Source: CAZITB01 sp964542055 (GTDB lineage: Bacteria; Planctomycetota; Phycisphaerae; Sedimentisphaerales; CAMDDF01). From it: a DNA stretch of 19,822 bases. A model generated the notes under the pieces. It was not told the origin of the DNA. It saw only the letters and a program-made list of their open reading frames with translations, and ran no database searches. The translations under genes and the position numbers were made by a program. Below are positions 1 through 6,451 of this stretch, piece by piece. Position 1 is the stretch's first letter; the number at the start of each line of letters is the position of its first letter. The stretch covers positions 1 through 19,822 of the forward strand of contig CAZITB010000048.1 of the NCBI GenBank assembly GCA_964542055.1, in the 5' to 3' direction.

Positions 1-891
1 TTTTTCGGCAGCTGCCCTAAAGGCCCTCAGGATTGTCGCCTGATTCGGCCCGAAGTTAACGTCCCAGCCGACCAGTTTTCGCGACCGCATGTCCAGCCAC
101 GCGGTCAACCAGGGCCGTTGCCAATTGCCTCTCGAATCGATAATCCAGCAATTAAATTGATGATGATCACCGACCCATATTTGGCCTGGCTCAATAGAGT
201 TGTAATCAGTTTCGATATAGGGCGCACATTTAGCTTCGTACGCAGCTTGACCTTCACGCAATAAAACTTGAGTAGGAATGGGAATCTCATCCTTAACAAT
301 GTAATGCAAGTTTCGAAGCGACGGAATTTTCCAGCCGCAATTATTTTTTTCATTTTCATATTGAAGTATAGACCAGCAGGTCTTGACCGATGGACGCCTT
401 TTATCCAAATAAAGCTGCTTAAACCGTTCAAGTGCTTCTGGTGAAATCCGGTCACGATTCGATTTGCCGCCGCGCGAGTCGATCAGCCCAAGTATCCCGT
501 CGAGACGATAACGCTCCAACCAGTTATATAAAGTGCGAACTGAAACATCATTCTTACCCGCGAAAACCTCAGCAGCTTCAACGCGTGATTTACCTTCACG
601 AATGTATTTAGCTGATAAATGCTCAAATTGGGTAATTTTTCCTAAAGTGCGAAGTGCCTTGTCACGCTTCGCGACCGGCACGTCAGTCAAATCCGCGATT
701 TGTGTAAGCTCAAAGGGCGTCAGTATCCCGCTGAGACGCGGATCAGCGGTCGAAGGCACCAGCCAACCCTGTCCGTCCTTTTTACAGCCTGGTAGCTTGC
801 CAGCATCAATCAGCCGCCGCAAGTGACGTTCAGACATCCCAAGAACCTTGGCAGCCTCAAAAACAGTAAAATATTTCAGTTTATTTTTCAT
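1..891 (-). CDS. Mu-like DDE transposase, N-terminal part (runs off the left edge)
   Basis: An open frame of 297 codons with no stop reaches the window edge, so only the N-terminal part is visible. It probably catalyses strand transfer for a Mu-type transposable element. Residues about 8-45 (VFEAAKVLGMSERHLRRLIDAGKLPG) look like an excisionase/MerR-type winged helix. A second helix-turn-helix follows around 100-130 (VSVRTLYNWLERYRLDGILGL). The integrase core begins near 237 with IWVGDHHQFNCWIID; D242 is the likely first catalytic Asp, followed by LDMRSRKLVGWDVN, as in MuA and related rve-domain transposases. The second Asp and the Glu lie outside the window. The ATG at 889-891 overlaps the stop of the upstream small gene (ATGA), implying translational coupling. 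The family call is firm; whether the element is a complete phage or a transposon cannot be seen. Confidence 0.85.
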   Translation of the reverse strand, partial: MKNKLKYFTVFEAAKVLGMSERHLRRLIDAGKLPGCKKDGQGWLVPSTADPRLSGILTPFELTQIADLTDVPVAKRDKALRTLGKITQFEHLSAKYIREGKSRVEAAEVFAGKNDVSVRTLYNWLERYRLDGILGLIDSRGGKSNRDRISPEALERFKQLYLDKRRPSVKTCWSILQYENEKNNCGWKIPSLRNLHYIVKDEIPIPTQVLLREGQAAYEAKCAPYIETDYNSIEPGQIWVGDHHQFNCWIIDSRGNWQRPWLTAWLDMRSRKLVGWDVNFGPNQATILRAFRAAAEK

Positions 892-1073
892 TGTTTTTGG
901 GGTAAAATTCCAAAATGAGTATCATACATATGCTGTTTGTGCTCAGGCGAAAGATTCTCGATCACAGTTTGAGCAAGCGCGTTGCTGAAACTGCGATTTT
1001 CGCTTTTTGCTCTTTTATGGATTAATTCGATAGCCTTTTGGTCTCGTAGCATTATAGGTTTTTGTTTGCTCAT
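888..1073 (-). CDS. Small ribbon-helix-helix-like protein of the Mu-like element
   Basis: A 61-residue protein with a good ribosome binding site (TAGGGA, 7 bases before ATG). Its stop overlaps the transposase start by four bases. Residues 7-43 have a short N-terminal strand (PIMLRD) followed by two helices (QKAIELIHKRAKSEN and SFSNALAQTVIENL). This pattern is typical of Arc/MetJ/CopG-type DNA-binding proteins, although no family assignment is certain. It is the first gene of the leftward operon, in the position that Ner or another early regulator occupies in Mu-type elements. It could be a regulator of the operon or a transposase accessory factor. It is clearly real because of coupling and a suitable start; the function is inferred. 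Confidence 0.65.
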   Translation of the reverse strand: MSKQKPIMLRDQKAIELIHKRAKSENRSFSNALAQTVIENLSPEHKQHMYDTHFGILPQKQ

Positions 1074-1102
1074 TATATATCCCTAAGTTTTTATTTTAGC
1101 CT

Positions 1103-1117
1103 TATAGTTATACTATA
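1103..1117. promoter_or_regulatory. Palindromic operator between divergent repressor and transposase operon
   Basis: TATAGT-TAT-ACTATA is a perfect 6-3-6 inverted repeat located in the 63-base gap between the divergent starts at 1073 and 1137. Its right arm overlaps AT-rich hexamers (TATACT, TATATT) that could be -10 elements for the rightward gene. The symmetry and position fit an operator for the adjacent helix-turn-helix repressor, which would let it control both promoters. Binding itself is inferred. Confidence 0.55.
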
Positions 1118-1136
1118 TTACTTGAAGTATCGTCCA

Positions 1137-1658
1137 ATGCAAGAAGAAATATTAAAAAAATATGCAAATATAGGTGAAAGATTACAAAATTTTCGCCAAA
1201 CAAATAAAATAAGCCAAAAAGAACTGGCAGAATTGTTGGGATTTTCGTCTCAAGTATCTATAAGTAAAATAGAAGCCGGTAATCGTGCATTAACGATTGA
1301 CAGCCTTTTAAAGCTTAAGTCTATATTTAGAGACTTGGATTTGCACTGGTTAATTACTGGCGAAAAATCCCCCGAAGCTATTCAGGCACGCAAACAGTTA
1401 TTTCAAATTCTGGGAACTTCACTGACAAATAATACCGAAGCTGGGGATTATTTGCAGCACTTGATTGATACAACTGAAAGTATTCTAAGCAGCGGAGAAA
1501 TAAAAGGGCCATTAAAAACACAATATATCCAGTATTTAGAGCAGCTAAGATCAACAAAGCAATTGATTGATAAACAGATAGACAATTCAAACAATTTTTT
1601 GCTTCAAAACATGTCCGCAAGTATGTCCGATGTCCGCAGAAATACTTCCGCAGAATAA
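1137..1658 (+). CDS. Cro/C1-type (XRE) helix-turn-helix repressor
   Basis: A 173-residue protein. The frame is open further upstream to a TTG at 1062, but that extension would overlap the divergent gene, so the ATG at 1137 is preferred; its ribosome binding site is weak. Residues about 12-66 form an HTH_3 domain (IGERLQNFRQTNKISQKELAELLG, then a recognition helix SSQVSISKIEAGNR) followed by LHWLITGE, a common ending of this domain in phage-like repressors. The C-terminal 90 residues are helical and possibly dimerising, rich in Gln, Leu and Lys. There is no LexA/CI-type peptidase, so induction by self-cleavage is unlikely. The divergent arrangement with a transposase operon mirrors the c repressor/early operon of Mu-like phages, so it probably keeps the element silent. 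Confidence 0.8.
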   Translation: MQEEILKKYANIGERLQNFRQTNKISQKELAELLGFSSQVSISKIEAGNRALTIDSLLKLKSIFRDLDLHWLITGEKSPEAIQARKQLFQILGTSLTNNTEAGDYLQHLIDTTESILSSGEIKGPLKTQYIQYLEQLRSTKQLIDKQIDNSNNFLLQNMSASMSDVRRNTSAE

Positions 1659-2126
1659 CTCCAAATCAGCCCTTTTTCCCTGTTTTTCTCTATTTTTTTA
1701 AAGATTTAAATCGCGTTTTTAAACACCTTAAAGGCGGTTTCTTAAAGATTTAAACGGTTTTTAAACACTTCGTAAACATTCCAGGCCATTATTGCAATCT
1801 TCTTGCACAAAAACCCGAAAAACGCTAATTATTGCAACTTTGAAAACCCCCGCCAAACAGCCCAAAATAAGCCCTAAAATCCTTGTTTTTAGCTTGAAAT
1901 GTCAGTTTTTCCCATTAAATGTCGGCCAATACCGCAATTGCAGTTTTATATTACAGTTTACATTTACCCCAACTTTGACCCAACTTTAAGCCACTTTGCG
2001 CGATTTTCGGAAAAAAGGGCGATTTTGCCCGGCAAGTGAAAAATTCAAAAAAGTGAAAAAAATTTGCCACAGATGAACTCAGATGCGATGATGTCGCAGA
2101 ATTTTTAAGGGATATAATTGGTCTGG
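1659..2126. other. Gene-free, repeat-rich region, possible end of the Mu-like element
   Basis: No convincing gene is present. The stretch holds several short direct repeats: TTAAAGATTTAAA at 1698 and 1742, TTTTTAAACAC at 1716 and 1758, ATTATTGCAA at 1788 and 1828, and a tandem 11-mer CCCAACTTT(G/A)A at 1968-1989. There is also an 8-bp palindrome GCAATTGC at 1934 and a 5-5-5 hairpin at 2084-2098. Spacing of the first three pairs is 40-44 bases. By analogy with Mu, clustered transposase-binding repeats are expected beyond the repressor gene at the element end. The exact element boundary and any target duplication are not visible. Confidence 0.4.
1698..1768 (+). repeat. Two-copy direct repeat, about 29 bp per copy
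   Basis: TTAAAGATTTAAA occurs at 1698-1710 and 1742-1754, each followed after 3-5 bases by TTTTTAAACAC (1716-1726 and 1758-1768). The two copies are separated by about four helical turns. This is a candidate pair of protein-binding sites, either transposase end sites or further repressor sites. Confidence 0.55.
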
Positions 2127-2146
2127 ATACCTGCCGACGCAGGTAT
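2127..2146. repeat. Dispersed palindromic repeat, copy 1
   Basis: A perfect 8-bp stem, ATACCTGC/GCAGGTAT, with a CGAC loop. It is preceded by TCTGG and followed by ATGACA; the flank TCTTCGATTTGT-ATTG further on recurs at the copy near 3456-3518. The layout resembles the ATTCC-N-GGAAT type dispersed repeats of other bacteria such as Neisseria dRS3, without being the same sequence. Confidence 0.6.
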
Positions 2147-2324
2147 GACAAATCTTCGATTTGTTATTGATTATTTTGACCATTGTGGTTACAATAAGCC
2201 CGCAACAAAGGGGATTTTTCGGTATTGGGAATTTCCTTGAGAAGTTTAGCGGACACCAATTGTATGTTGCATGTAACTTTGGGAATGGATTTTTTGTTTT
2301 ATGAATAGTTATAAATATAACCGC

Positions 2325-2354
2325 ATGGGTAAATCAAAAAACAGATTTACCCAT
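2325..2354. repeat. 11-bp inverted repeat with A-rich loop
   Basis: ATGGGTAAATC (2325-2335) pairs with GATTTACCCAT (2344-2354) around an eight-base loop. There is no T-tract, and no gene ends immediately upstream, so a terminator is unlikely. It is probably another dispersed palindromic element or a remnant of one. Confidence 0.5.
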
Positions 2355-2441
2355 CCTACGGGCTAATAACAAGATTGAATGACCCACGACTTAAAAAATG
2401 GAAATGTGACAAATAGACCTTTTGTTTAGTGGGTTAACGAA

Positions 2442-2972
2442 ATGGTAGAAAGTAAAATGAAGAAATACGTCAGTATCATTATCTATATCTTACTTAGTTT
2501 AATCGCAATAACTGTTACATACCAATCAATTATCAACTATAAAAATATGTCCCTTTCTAAAAAGTTCGGAGAAGAATTAAACTTAAAGTTTAAAGAGATT
2601 AAGGATTCGAACGTGAAATCTGTAGTTATTTGCGTGCAAAATATATTTCAAGCTAATCAATGTATTTTATGCTCCTCTTATATACATAGTGACGAATTAT
2701 TGTATAATAAGCTTACTGATATGGGTGTGAGCTTAAAAATATCCAAGCAAATATTAAAAAAAGATCTATTTCTAGAAGGGATAGCTATATTTGTCATTAA
2801 AGATGAAAAAATTATCTATAGTGGTCGTATTTATAATGTGGAATTGGCAAATATGGTTATGATGTCAAATATAAAATCCAATATTAAATTTTTACTAACC
2901 CGTGAATACGATACAGAAATAAAAAAAGAATCAATCATGGCGAGTCGCTTAACTTTAAGGAAAGTTGAGTAG
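2442..2972 (+). CDS. Uncharacterised membrane-anchored protein with a Cys-rich motif
   Basis: A 176-residue protein of unknown function. Residues about 9-27 form one hydrophobic helix preceded by lysines (an uncleaved anchor or signal sequence), so the rest probably faces the periplasm. A block SVVICVQ...CILCSS carries a CxxC near residues 74-77 followed by a mixed alpha/beta pattern and GIAIFVIKDEKIIYSG, loosely like a thioredoxin-type fold ending in its FxxxxDGK(I/V)xxxG hairpin. This resemblance is my inference and is weak. The start could also be the ATG at 2457. Codon use is more AT-rich than the housekeeping genes further right, and it sits alone among repeats and remnants, so it may be horizontally acquired. 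Confidence 0.6.
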   Translation: MVESKMKKYVSIIIYILLSLIAITVTYQSIINYKNMSLSKKFGEELNLKFKEIKDSNVKSVVICVQNIFQANQCILCSSYIHSDELLYNKLTDMGVSLKISKQILKKDLFLEGIAIFVIKDEKIIYSGRIYNVELANMVMMSNIKSNIKFLLTREYDTEIKKESIMASRLTLRKVE

Positions 2973-3131
2973 AAAATCAAACTAGGCATTTCATAAAAGA
3001 ATAATTTGCTAGGCTTAGGCAGTGTGGTTGCTCTTTAGATGTTAATAGCACAGTTGTTGAGCAGTACATCTATACTGGACATTGGTATTTTGTTATTCGA
3101 GATATCTTATCGTATAGTAATGTTTTTCTAG

Positions 3132-3239
3132 TTTGCGTATGACAACCCGTATATGTTCACCGCCCGTAGGCTGGATGAGGAAAGCGGAAACTATTACTAC
3201 CGTGCAAGGATGTACAATCCGGAATTAGGCAGCCGGTAG
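3132..3239 (+). pseudogene. Rhs/YD-repeat core domain fragment
   Basis: An open stretch of 35 codons between stops encodes YDNPYMFTARRLDEESG followed by NYYYRARMYNPELG. This is the signature of the RHS-repeat-associated core domain (FTGREYDxETGLYYYRARYYDPxLGRF). It has no start or ribosome binding site, is stopped directly after LGSR where the core would continue, and no YD repeats remain upstream. It is therefore a decayed fragment of a large Rhs/YD cell-surface or toxin protein, supporting gene loss or rearrangement here. Confidence 0.75.
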
Positions 3240-3395
3240 CGATGGGTAAACATGCTTTTGTTTCACCATGTGGAAATGATTTTAATGGCAATAGATGGGT
3301 AGCTTCGCCAGGCGTATCCTACCGTAAAGGATTAATAAAAAATCCGTGAAATCTGTGTGCGGTCGCAGACCGCCAGTGTCTGATAATGGTTCTGG

Positions 3396-3415
3396 ATTCC
3401 TGCCTCCGTAGGAAT
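3396..3415. repeat. Dispersed palindromic repeat, copy 2
   Basis: ATTCCT (3396-3401) and AGGAAT (3410-3415) are complementary around GCCTCCGT. As in copy 1, TCTGG precedes and GACA follows the element. Inner positions can extend the stem with one G-T pair. Confidence 0.6.
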
Positions 3416-3455
3416 GACAATTTCGCGTCAAAAAAAACACCCCGTGGGTGTCTGG

Positions 3456-3497
3456 ATTCCTGGTGCCATCCGGCACATGAGTAAGAACCGCAGGAAT
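3456..3497. repeat. Dispersed palindromic repeat, copy 3 with nested hairpin
   Basis: ATTCCTG (3456-3462) and CAGGAAT (3491-3497) form the outer arms. The loop is enlarged and carries its own hairpin GTGCC/GGCAC. It is preceded by TCTGG, and its right flank (TTCTTCGATTTGTAATTG) matches that of copy 1 at 2152-2169 with few differences, showing the repeat unit is longer than the palindrome. Confidence 0.6.
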
Positions 3498-3608
3498 GAT
3501 TTCTTCGATTTGTAATTGCTTTGGACTACTGCCTCTGGCCACGGATGTTTGTTTTCAATTTCAATCTCATCGCTTCCGCGATTGAGCTTTTGTATCACAT
3601 TAGGGATT

Positions 3609-3797
3609 TTATTTTTTTAGTTTTAGCCAGTGGGGGCGGGAGTGGTTTTTTACTTTTTTGTTTTGGGTTGCGCCGAGTTTCTGGGTGGTGTGTTTGAACT
3701 CGGCATCGGTCAATTTTTTTTTCTTTTTTCTGGTTGGCAGAAAGCGGGCGAAAAGGGTTATCAATGAATTGAGGAGTTTACCTTTTATCTTTTTCAT
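3609..3797 (-). CDS. Small Lys-rich protein downstream of the tyrS cluster
   Basis: A possible 62-residue, strongly basic protein with a short hydrophobic stretch (LLNSLITLFARFL) followed by a run of five lysines and more Lys/His-rich sequence. The ATG follows the TGA of the upstream gene after one base, which suggests coupling, but there is no clear ribosome binding site. The sequence is low in complexity and could be a chance frame in the 3' end of the transcript. No family is recognised. The close spacing is the main argument in favour. Confidence 0.35.
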   Translation of the reverse strand: MKKIKGKLLNSLITLFARFLPTRKKKKKLTDAEFKHTTQKLGATQNKKVKNHSRPHWLKLKK

Positions 3798-3798
3798 A

Positions 3799-4389
3799 TC
3801 AGCTAACCATTCGCTGGATGGGGTTGTTGATGTCCTTTAGCAGCTGGTCGATGGAACGTGTTTCATTTTGGTCGGCGGAAGATAGCTGGTGGCGTTCGAG
3901 TATTTGGGGAGCGTCGGAATAATAGTTGCTGACTGCGCTTGTGCCGGCGTCAACTGAGCCTGCGGTTTTGTAATCTGCATCGAGGAGCCAGCGGCTTATT
4001 TCGTCGTTGTATTCGGCGGGGAATATCAGGGCGGTTACGAATTTGTCATCTGAGTATTTTGCGAGATGTGCTTTCGCTCGGCAGGGAGGCGAGGAAGAGA
4101 CAGCGATGGAGATTAGCTTTTTGAAATCTTTTTCGGCTGTTGACTTGTCGTGGGCGTAGAAGAACATGCCCTGTTCAAGCTGGAAGGTATCGTTTGTTAT
4201 GCCTTTAAGTTCCATTGAGCCGTCGGGGTAGGCGTTGTGTATCTTGTAAACTTTTATATGCTGGAACTTTTCGCTTTCTAGAAGCAGCTGGACTTCATCG
4301 GCGGTGTAGCCGACGGCGGAATGGTCGCCAAAATCGACGATGTAAAGACCTTTGTAGTTCGGTGCGTCCTTTATTTGGGGCAGTTTCAT
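3799..4389 (-). CDS. Conserved-looking hypothetical protein after tyrS
   Basis: A 196-residue soluble protein without signal peptide or membrane segment. The start is the ATG at 4387-4389, two bases after the tyrS stop and preceded by AAAGGT at a suitable distance; a longer upstream frame would run antiparallel through tyrS in another frame and is not supported. The N-terminal half has an alternating strand/helix pattern (GLYIVDFGD, TADEVQLLLES, HIKVYKIHN); the middle has KDFKKLISIAV, and the C-terminal third is polar. No catalytic motif is evident. Its immediate placement after tyrS implies co-transcription but does not show a translation role. Confidence 0.65.
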   Translation of the reverse strand: MKLPQIKDAPNYKGLYIVDFGDHSAVGYTADEVQLLLESEKFQHIKVYKIHNAYPDGSMELKGITNDTFQLEQGMFFYAHDKSTAEKDFKKLISIAVSSSPPCRAKAHLAKYSDDKFVTALIFPAEYNDEISRWLLDADYKTAGSVDAGTSAVSNYYSDAPQILERHQLSSADQNETRSIDQLLKDINNPIQRMVS

Positions 4390-4391
4390 AT

Positions 4392-5597
4392 TTATACCTT
4401 TAATTTTGCGAATTTTCGTTTTCCTACTTTTATGACCATATCCGTTGCGGGCATTATTTCCTGGTTGGGGTCGGTTATTTTGTTTCCATCTACGGTTACG
4501 CCTCCTTGTTTTATGAGGCGTTTGGCTTCGCCGCCTGAAGCAGCCATTTCGCATTGGATAATGAGTTTGCTTGCGGGTACGGGCAAAGCTTCAATTTGTA
4601 TTACGGGCATATCGGAGGGGAGTTCTTTCTGGGCGAAGATTTTGTCGAATTCCGCGGCGGCACTTTCCGCGGCGGTCTGTTCGTAGAATTGGGCGACGAT
4701 GAGTTTGCCGAGTTTTACCTTTGCATCGCGGGGATGGGTTTTGTCGGGGTCGATGAGGGTTTTGATCTGGTCGGCGGGCAGGTCGGTGAGCAGGGTGTAG
4801 TAATTGTCCATAAGCTCGTCGGGGATGGACATGCATTTTCCGAACATGTCGTTTGGCTGATCTGTTACGCCGATGTAGTTGCCTTTGGATTTGCTCATTT
4901 TCTGTGTGCCGTCGAGGCCGACTAATATGGGCATTGTGATGACGACCTGTGGGGGCTGGTCTTCGCTTCGCTGGAGGTCGCGTCCGACGAGATTGTTGAA
5001 AGTCTGGTCGGTTCCGCCGAGTTCGATGTCTGATTTGATGGCGACGGAGTCGTAGCCCTGCATAAGTGGGTATAGGAATTCATGGCAGCCGATGGGGTCG
5101 CCTTTTTTGTAGCGCAGTTCGAATGTGTCGCGTTCGAGCATGCGGGCGACGGTCATTGAGGCAGTGAGTTTTATGACGTCGATGAGGTTCAGGCTGGCGA
5201 GCCATTCGCTGTTGTATCGTACTTCGAGTTTTTCGGGGTCGGTGTCAAGGATCTTTCCGGCCTGGTTGAAGTAAGTTTGGGCGTTTTTCTTGATTTCGGT
5301 TTCGCTGAGGATTGGTCGGGTTGTGTTCTGGCCTGTGGGGTCGCCGATTCTGGCGGTGTAATCGCCGATGATCAGGACGGCTTTGTGGCCGAGGTCCTGG
5401 AACTGGCGTAGTTTGCGGAGTACGACGGTGTGGCCGAGGTGGATATCGGGAGCAGTGGGGTCCATTCCGAGTTTTACGCGGAGAGGTTTGGCGTTTTTTG
5501 CTGAGATCTGGAGCTTTTTGGCCAGTTCTTCGGTGCTGTATATTTCGACGGTTCCTCTTTTGAGGGTTTCAAGGGACTGTTTTATCTGGTCAGTCAT
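4392..5597 (-). CDS. tyrS: Tyrosyl-tRNA synthetase
   Basis: A cytoplasmic class Ic aminoacyl-tRNA synthetase that attaches tyrosine to tRNA-Tyr using ATP. The 401 residues are full length for the TyrS2/TyrZ-like bacterial subgroup. The class I signature HIGH appears as HLGH at residues 53-56 and KMSKS at 233-237. Tyrosine-site motifs GDYTARIGDPTG (78-89) and LYPLMQGYDS (175-184) with GGTDQTFN (194-201) are present. The C-terminal residues about 340-400 are an S4 RNA-binding domain (SGGEAKRLIKQGGVTVDG). A ribosome binding site (AGGAA) and a strong promoter precede it. It is the one essential gene of this cluster; no T-box leader is visible in the roughly 30-base untranslated leader. Confidence 0.97.
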   Translation of the reverse strand: MTDQIKQSLETLKRGTVEIYSTEELAKKLQISAKNAKPLRVKLGMDPTAPDIHLGHTVVLRKLRQFQDLGHKAVLIIGDYTARIGDPTGQNTTRPILSETEIKKNAQTYFNQAGKILDTDPEKLEVRYNSEWLASLNLIDVIKLTASMTVARMLERDTFELRYKKGDPIGCHEFLYPLMQGYDSVAIKSDIELGGTDQTFNNLVGRDLQRSEDQPPQVVITMPILVGLDGTQKMSKSKGNYIGVTDQPNDMFGKCMSIPDELMDNYYTLLTDLPADQIKTLIDPDKTHPRDAKVKLGKLIVAQFYEQTAAESAAAEFDKIFAQKELPSDMPVIQIEALPVPASKLIIQCEMAASGGEAKRLIKQGGVTVDGNKITDPNQEIMPATDMVIKVGKRKFAKLKV

Positions 5598-5633
5598 TTT
5601 GGGTTCCTGTACTGAAGTTTAATCAAAGCGGGG

Positions 5634-5662
5634 ATTATAACCTAATTGGGAATTATGTTCAA
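5634..5662 (-). promoter_or_regulatory. Sigma-70 type promoter of tyrS
   Basis: Reading the minus strand: TTGAAC (-35, 5657-5662), 17 bases, TATAAT (-10, 5634-5639). This is close to consensus with ideal spacing and predicts a transcript start near 5627, about 30 bases before the tyrS ATG. It lies in the 86-base gap between the zinc-ribbon gene and tyrS, so tyrS can be transcribed independently of the genes upstream. Confidence 0.85.
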
Positions 5663-5683
5663 GTGAGCAATTATCAGAACGTC

Positions 5684-5974
5684 TCAGGTTTTGGGGTTTG
5701 GTTTGCGGAAGTGTTTGGGAGGCGGAGGAGGGGGGAAGTATTTGAGGCCGGAGTCGTCGATTCGGAATCCGCATTCGCGGCAGAAATATGAGACGTTGTG
5801 GTCTTTTTGAGTGTTTGGATCGGGTGGTAAGATGGTGAAATCGCCCATGGCGTCGCAGAGTGGGCATTGGCAGCGGACTTTGCCGGCACCCTGAGAGGCG
5901 ATCTTATAGATGGCTTGGGCGCGGGCGTTTTTGTACCAGTCGAGGGTTTGCTGCCTTGTGAGGTACGGGGGCAT
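5684..5974 (-). CDS. Small zinc-ribbon-like protein
   Basis: A 96-residue protein with two Cys pairs, CPLC (37-40) and CREC (65-68), separated by 24 residues; this is the geometry of a zinc ribbon or rubredoxin-like knuckle. The N-terminal 30 residues are helical (RQQTLDWYKNARAQAIYKIA) and the C-terminus is a proline-rich tail with six consecutive prolines. The ATG is one base after the stop of the second rubrerythrin-like gene and is preceded by GAAGG, so the two are translated from one message. An electron-transfer or metal-handling role for the diiron proteins is possible but is inference from context. No named family is recognised. Confidence 0.75.
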   Translation of the reverse strand: MPPYLTRQQTLDWYKNARAQAIYKIASQGAGKVRCQCPLCDAMGDFTILPPDPNTQKDHNVSYFCRECGFRIDDSGLKYFPPPPPPKHFRKPNPKT

Positions 5975-5975
5975 T

Positions 5976-6434
5976 TTAGTTGCCTTCGAAGATTACATGA
6001 TCGTACTCGAGTTCGAAGCGGAGTTTGTGATTGGCTTCTTCGTGGGCAAGGGAAAGGAATAGATTCTTAAAATTGTGGTCTTTTGTCGCTTTTGCTAAAT
6101 CGGAATACATTTTATAAGCGTTTTTTTCCTTTTTCATGGCAAGGATCAGGGCTGATTGGTAGTCCATATCGTCGGTTGGTTCTACGTCGCGGACGTAATC
6201 GGCAATTTTGAGATCTGGGACAGGTTCGGAAAAGTCCGGCGGAGAGTTTTTGCCGTTTTTTATGCTTTCGAGTTTTAGCTGGTGTTTTTTTTCTTCGGCT
6301 GCGAAGTCCATGAAGACCTGTTTCATTGTGGCGTTCTGGGTCTTCTGGGCGAGGTCTTTGTAGAATTTGTTGGCGTCTATTTCTGCGGTTATGGCGAAAT
6401 CGAGAATTTCATCGATTGAGTTGAACTGGTCCAT
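5976..6434 (-). CDS. Rubrerythrin-like diiron protein (ferritin-like fold), copy 2
   Basis: A 152-residue four-helix-bundle protein with the spaced ligands of a rubrerythrin/ferritin-like diiron site: E18, E48-x-x-H51, E103 and E133-x-x-H136. There is no C-terminal rubredoxin domain, so it belongs with the short COG1633-type ferritin-like proteins. Members are linked to peroxide reduction and iron handling in anaerobes and microaerophiles. A ribosome binding site (GAAAGGA) precedes the ATG. It follows its paralogue by 17 bases, implying one operon. Expected location is the cytoplasm. The substrate is not shown by sequence. Confidence 0.85.
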   Translation of the reverse strand: MDQFNSIDEILDFAITAEIDANKFYKDLAQKTQNATMKQVFMDFAAEEKKHQLKLESIKNGKNSPPDFSEPVPDLKIADYVRDVEPTDDMDYQSALILAMKKEKNAYKMYSDLAKATKDHNFKNLFLSLAHEEANHKLRFELEYDHVIFEGN

Positions 6435-6451
6435 TTGAATCCTTTCGGTAA

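Larger units (their letters stand above)
2973..3608. other. Gene-poor interval with remnants and repeats
   Basis: Apart from the Rhs fragment there is no supported gene. The interval holds a 6-3-6 hairpin (GCGGTC/GACCGC, 3359-3373), a 6-3-6 hairpin (ACACCC/GGGTGT, 3437-3451), two copies of the ATTCCT-type dispersed palindrome, and AATCCGTGAAATCTGTGTG (3341-3359), a short string resembling dispersed repeats of other bacterial genomes. It looks like a landing zone for repeats rather than coding sequence. Confidence 0.6.

Noticed and set aside
1062..1136. Upstream extension of the repressor from TTG 1062
   Set aside because: Would overlap the divergent gene start, cover the palindromic operator and add a hydrophobic stretch foreign to this family.
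1659..1999. CRISPR-like repeat array
   Set aside because: Only two copies of each short repeat with unequal unit structure and no cas genes.
1792..2151. Short frames on both strands after the repressor
   Set aside because: No ribosome binding sites, low-complexity products, and made of short direct repeats.
2215..2260. CGGACACC string resembling an insertion sequence end
   Set aside because: Too short, with no partner inverted repeat or transposase remnant nearby.
3282..3542. 86-codon minus-strand frame
   Set aside because: Runs straight through two palindromic repeats and hairpins; the product is repeat-derived.
5598..5633. T-box leader before tyrS
   Set aside because: The predicted leader is about 30 bases, too short for a T-box, and no conserved T-box sequence is seen.
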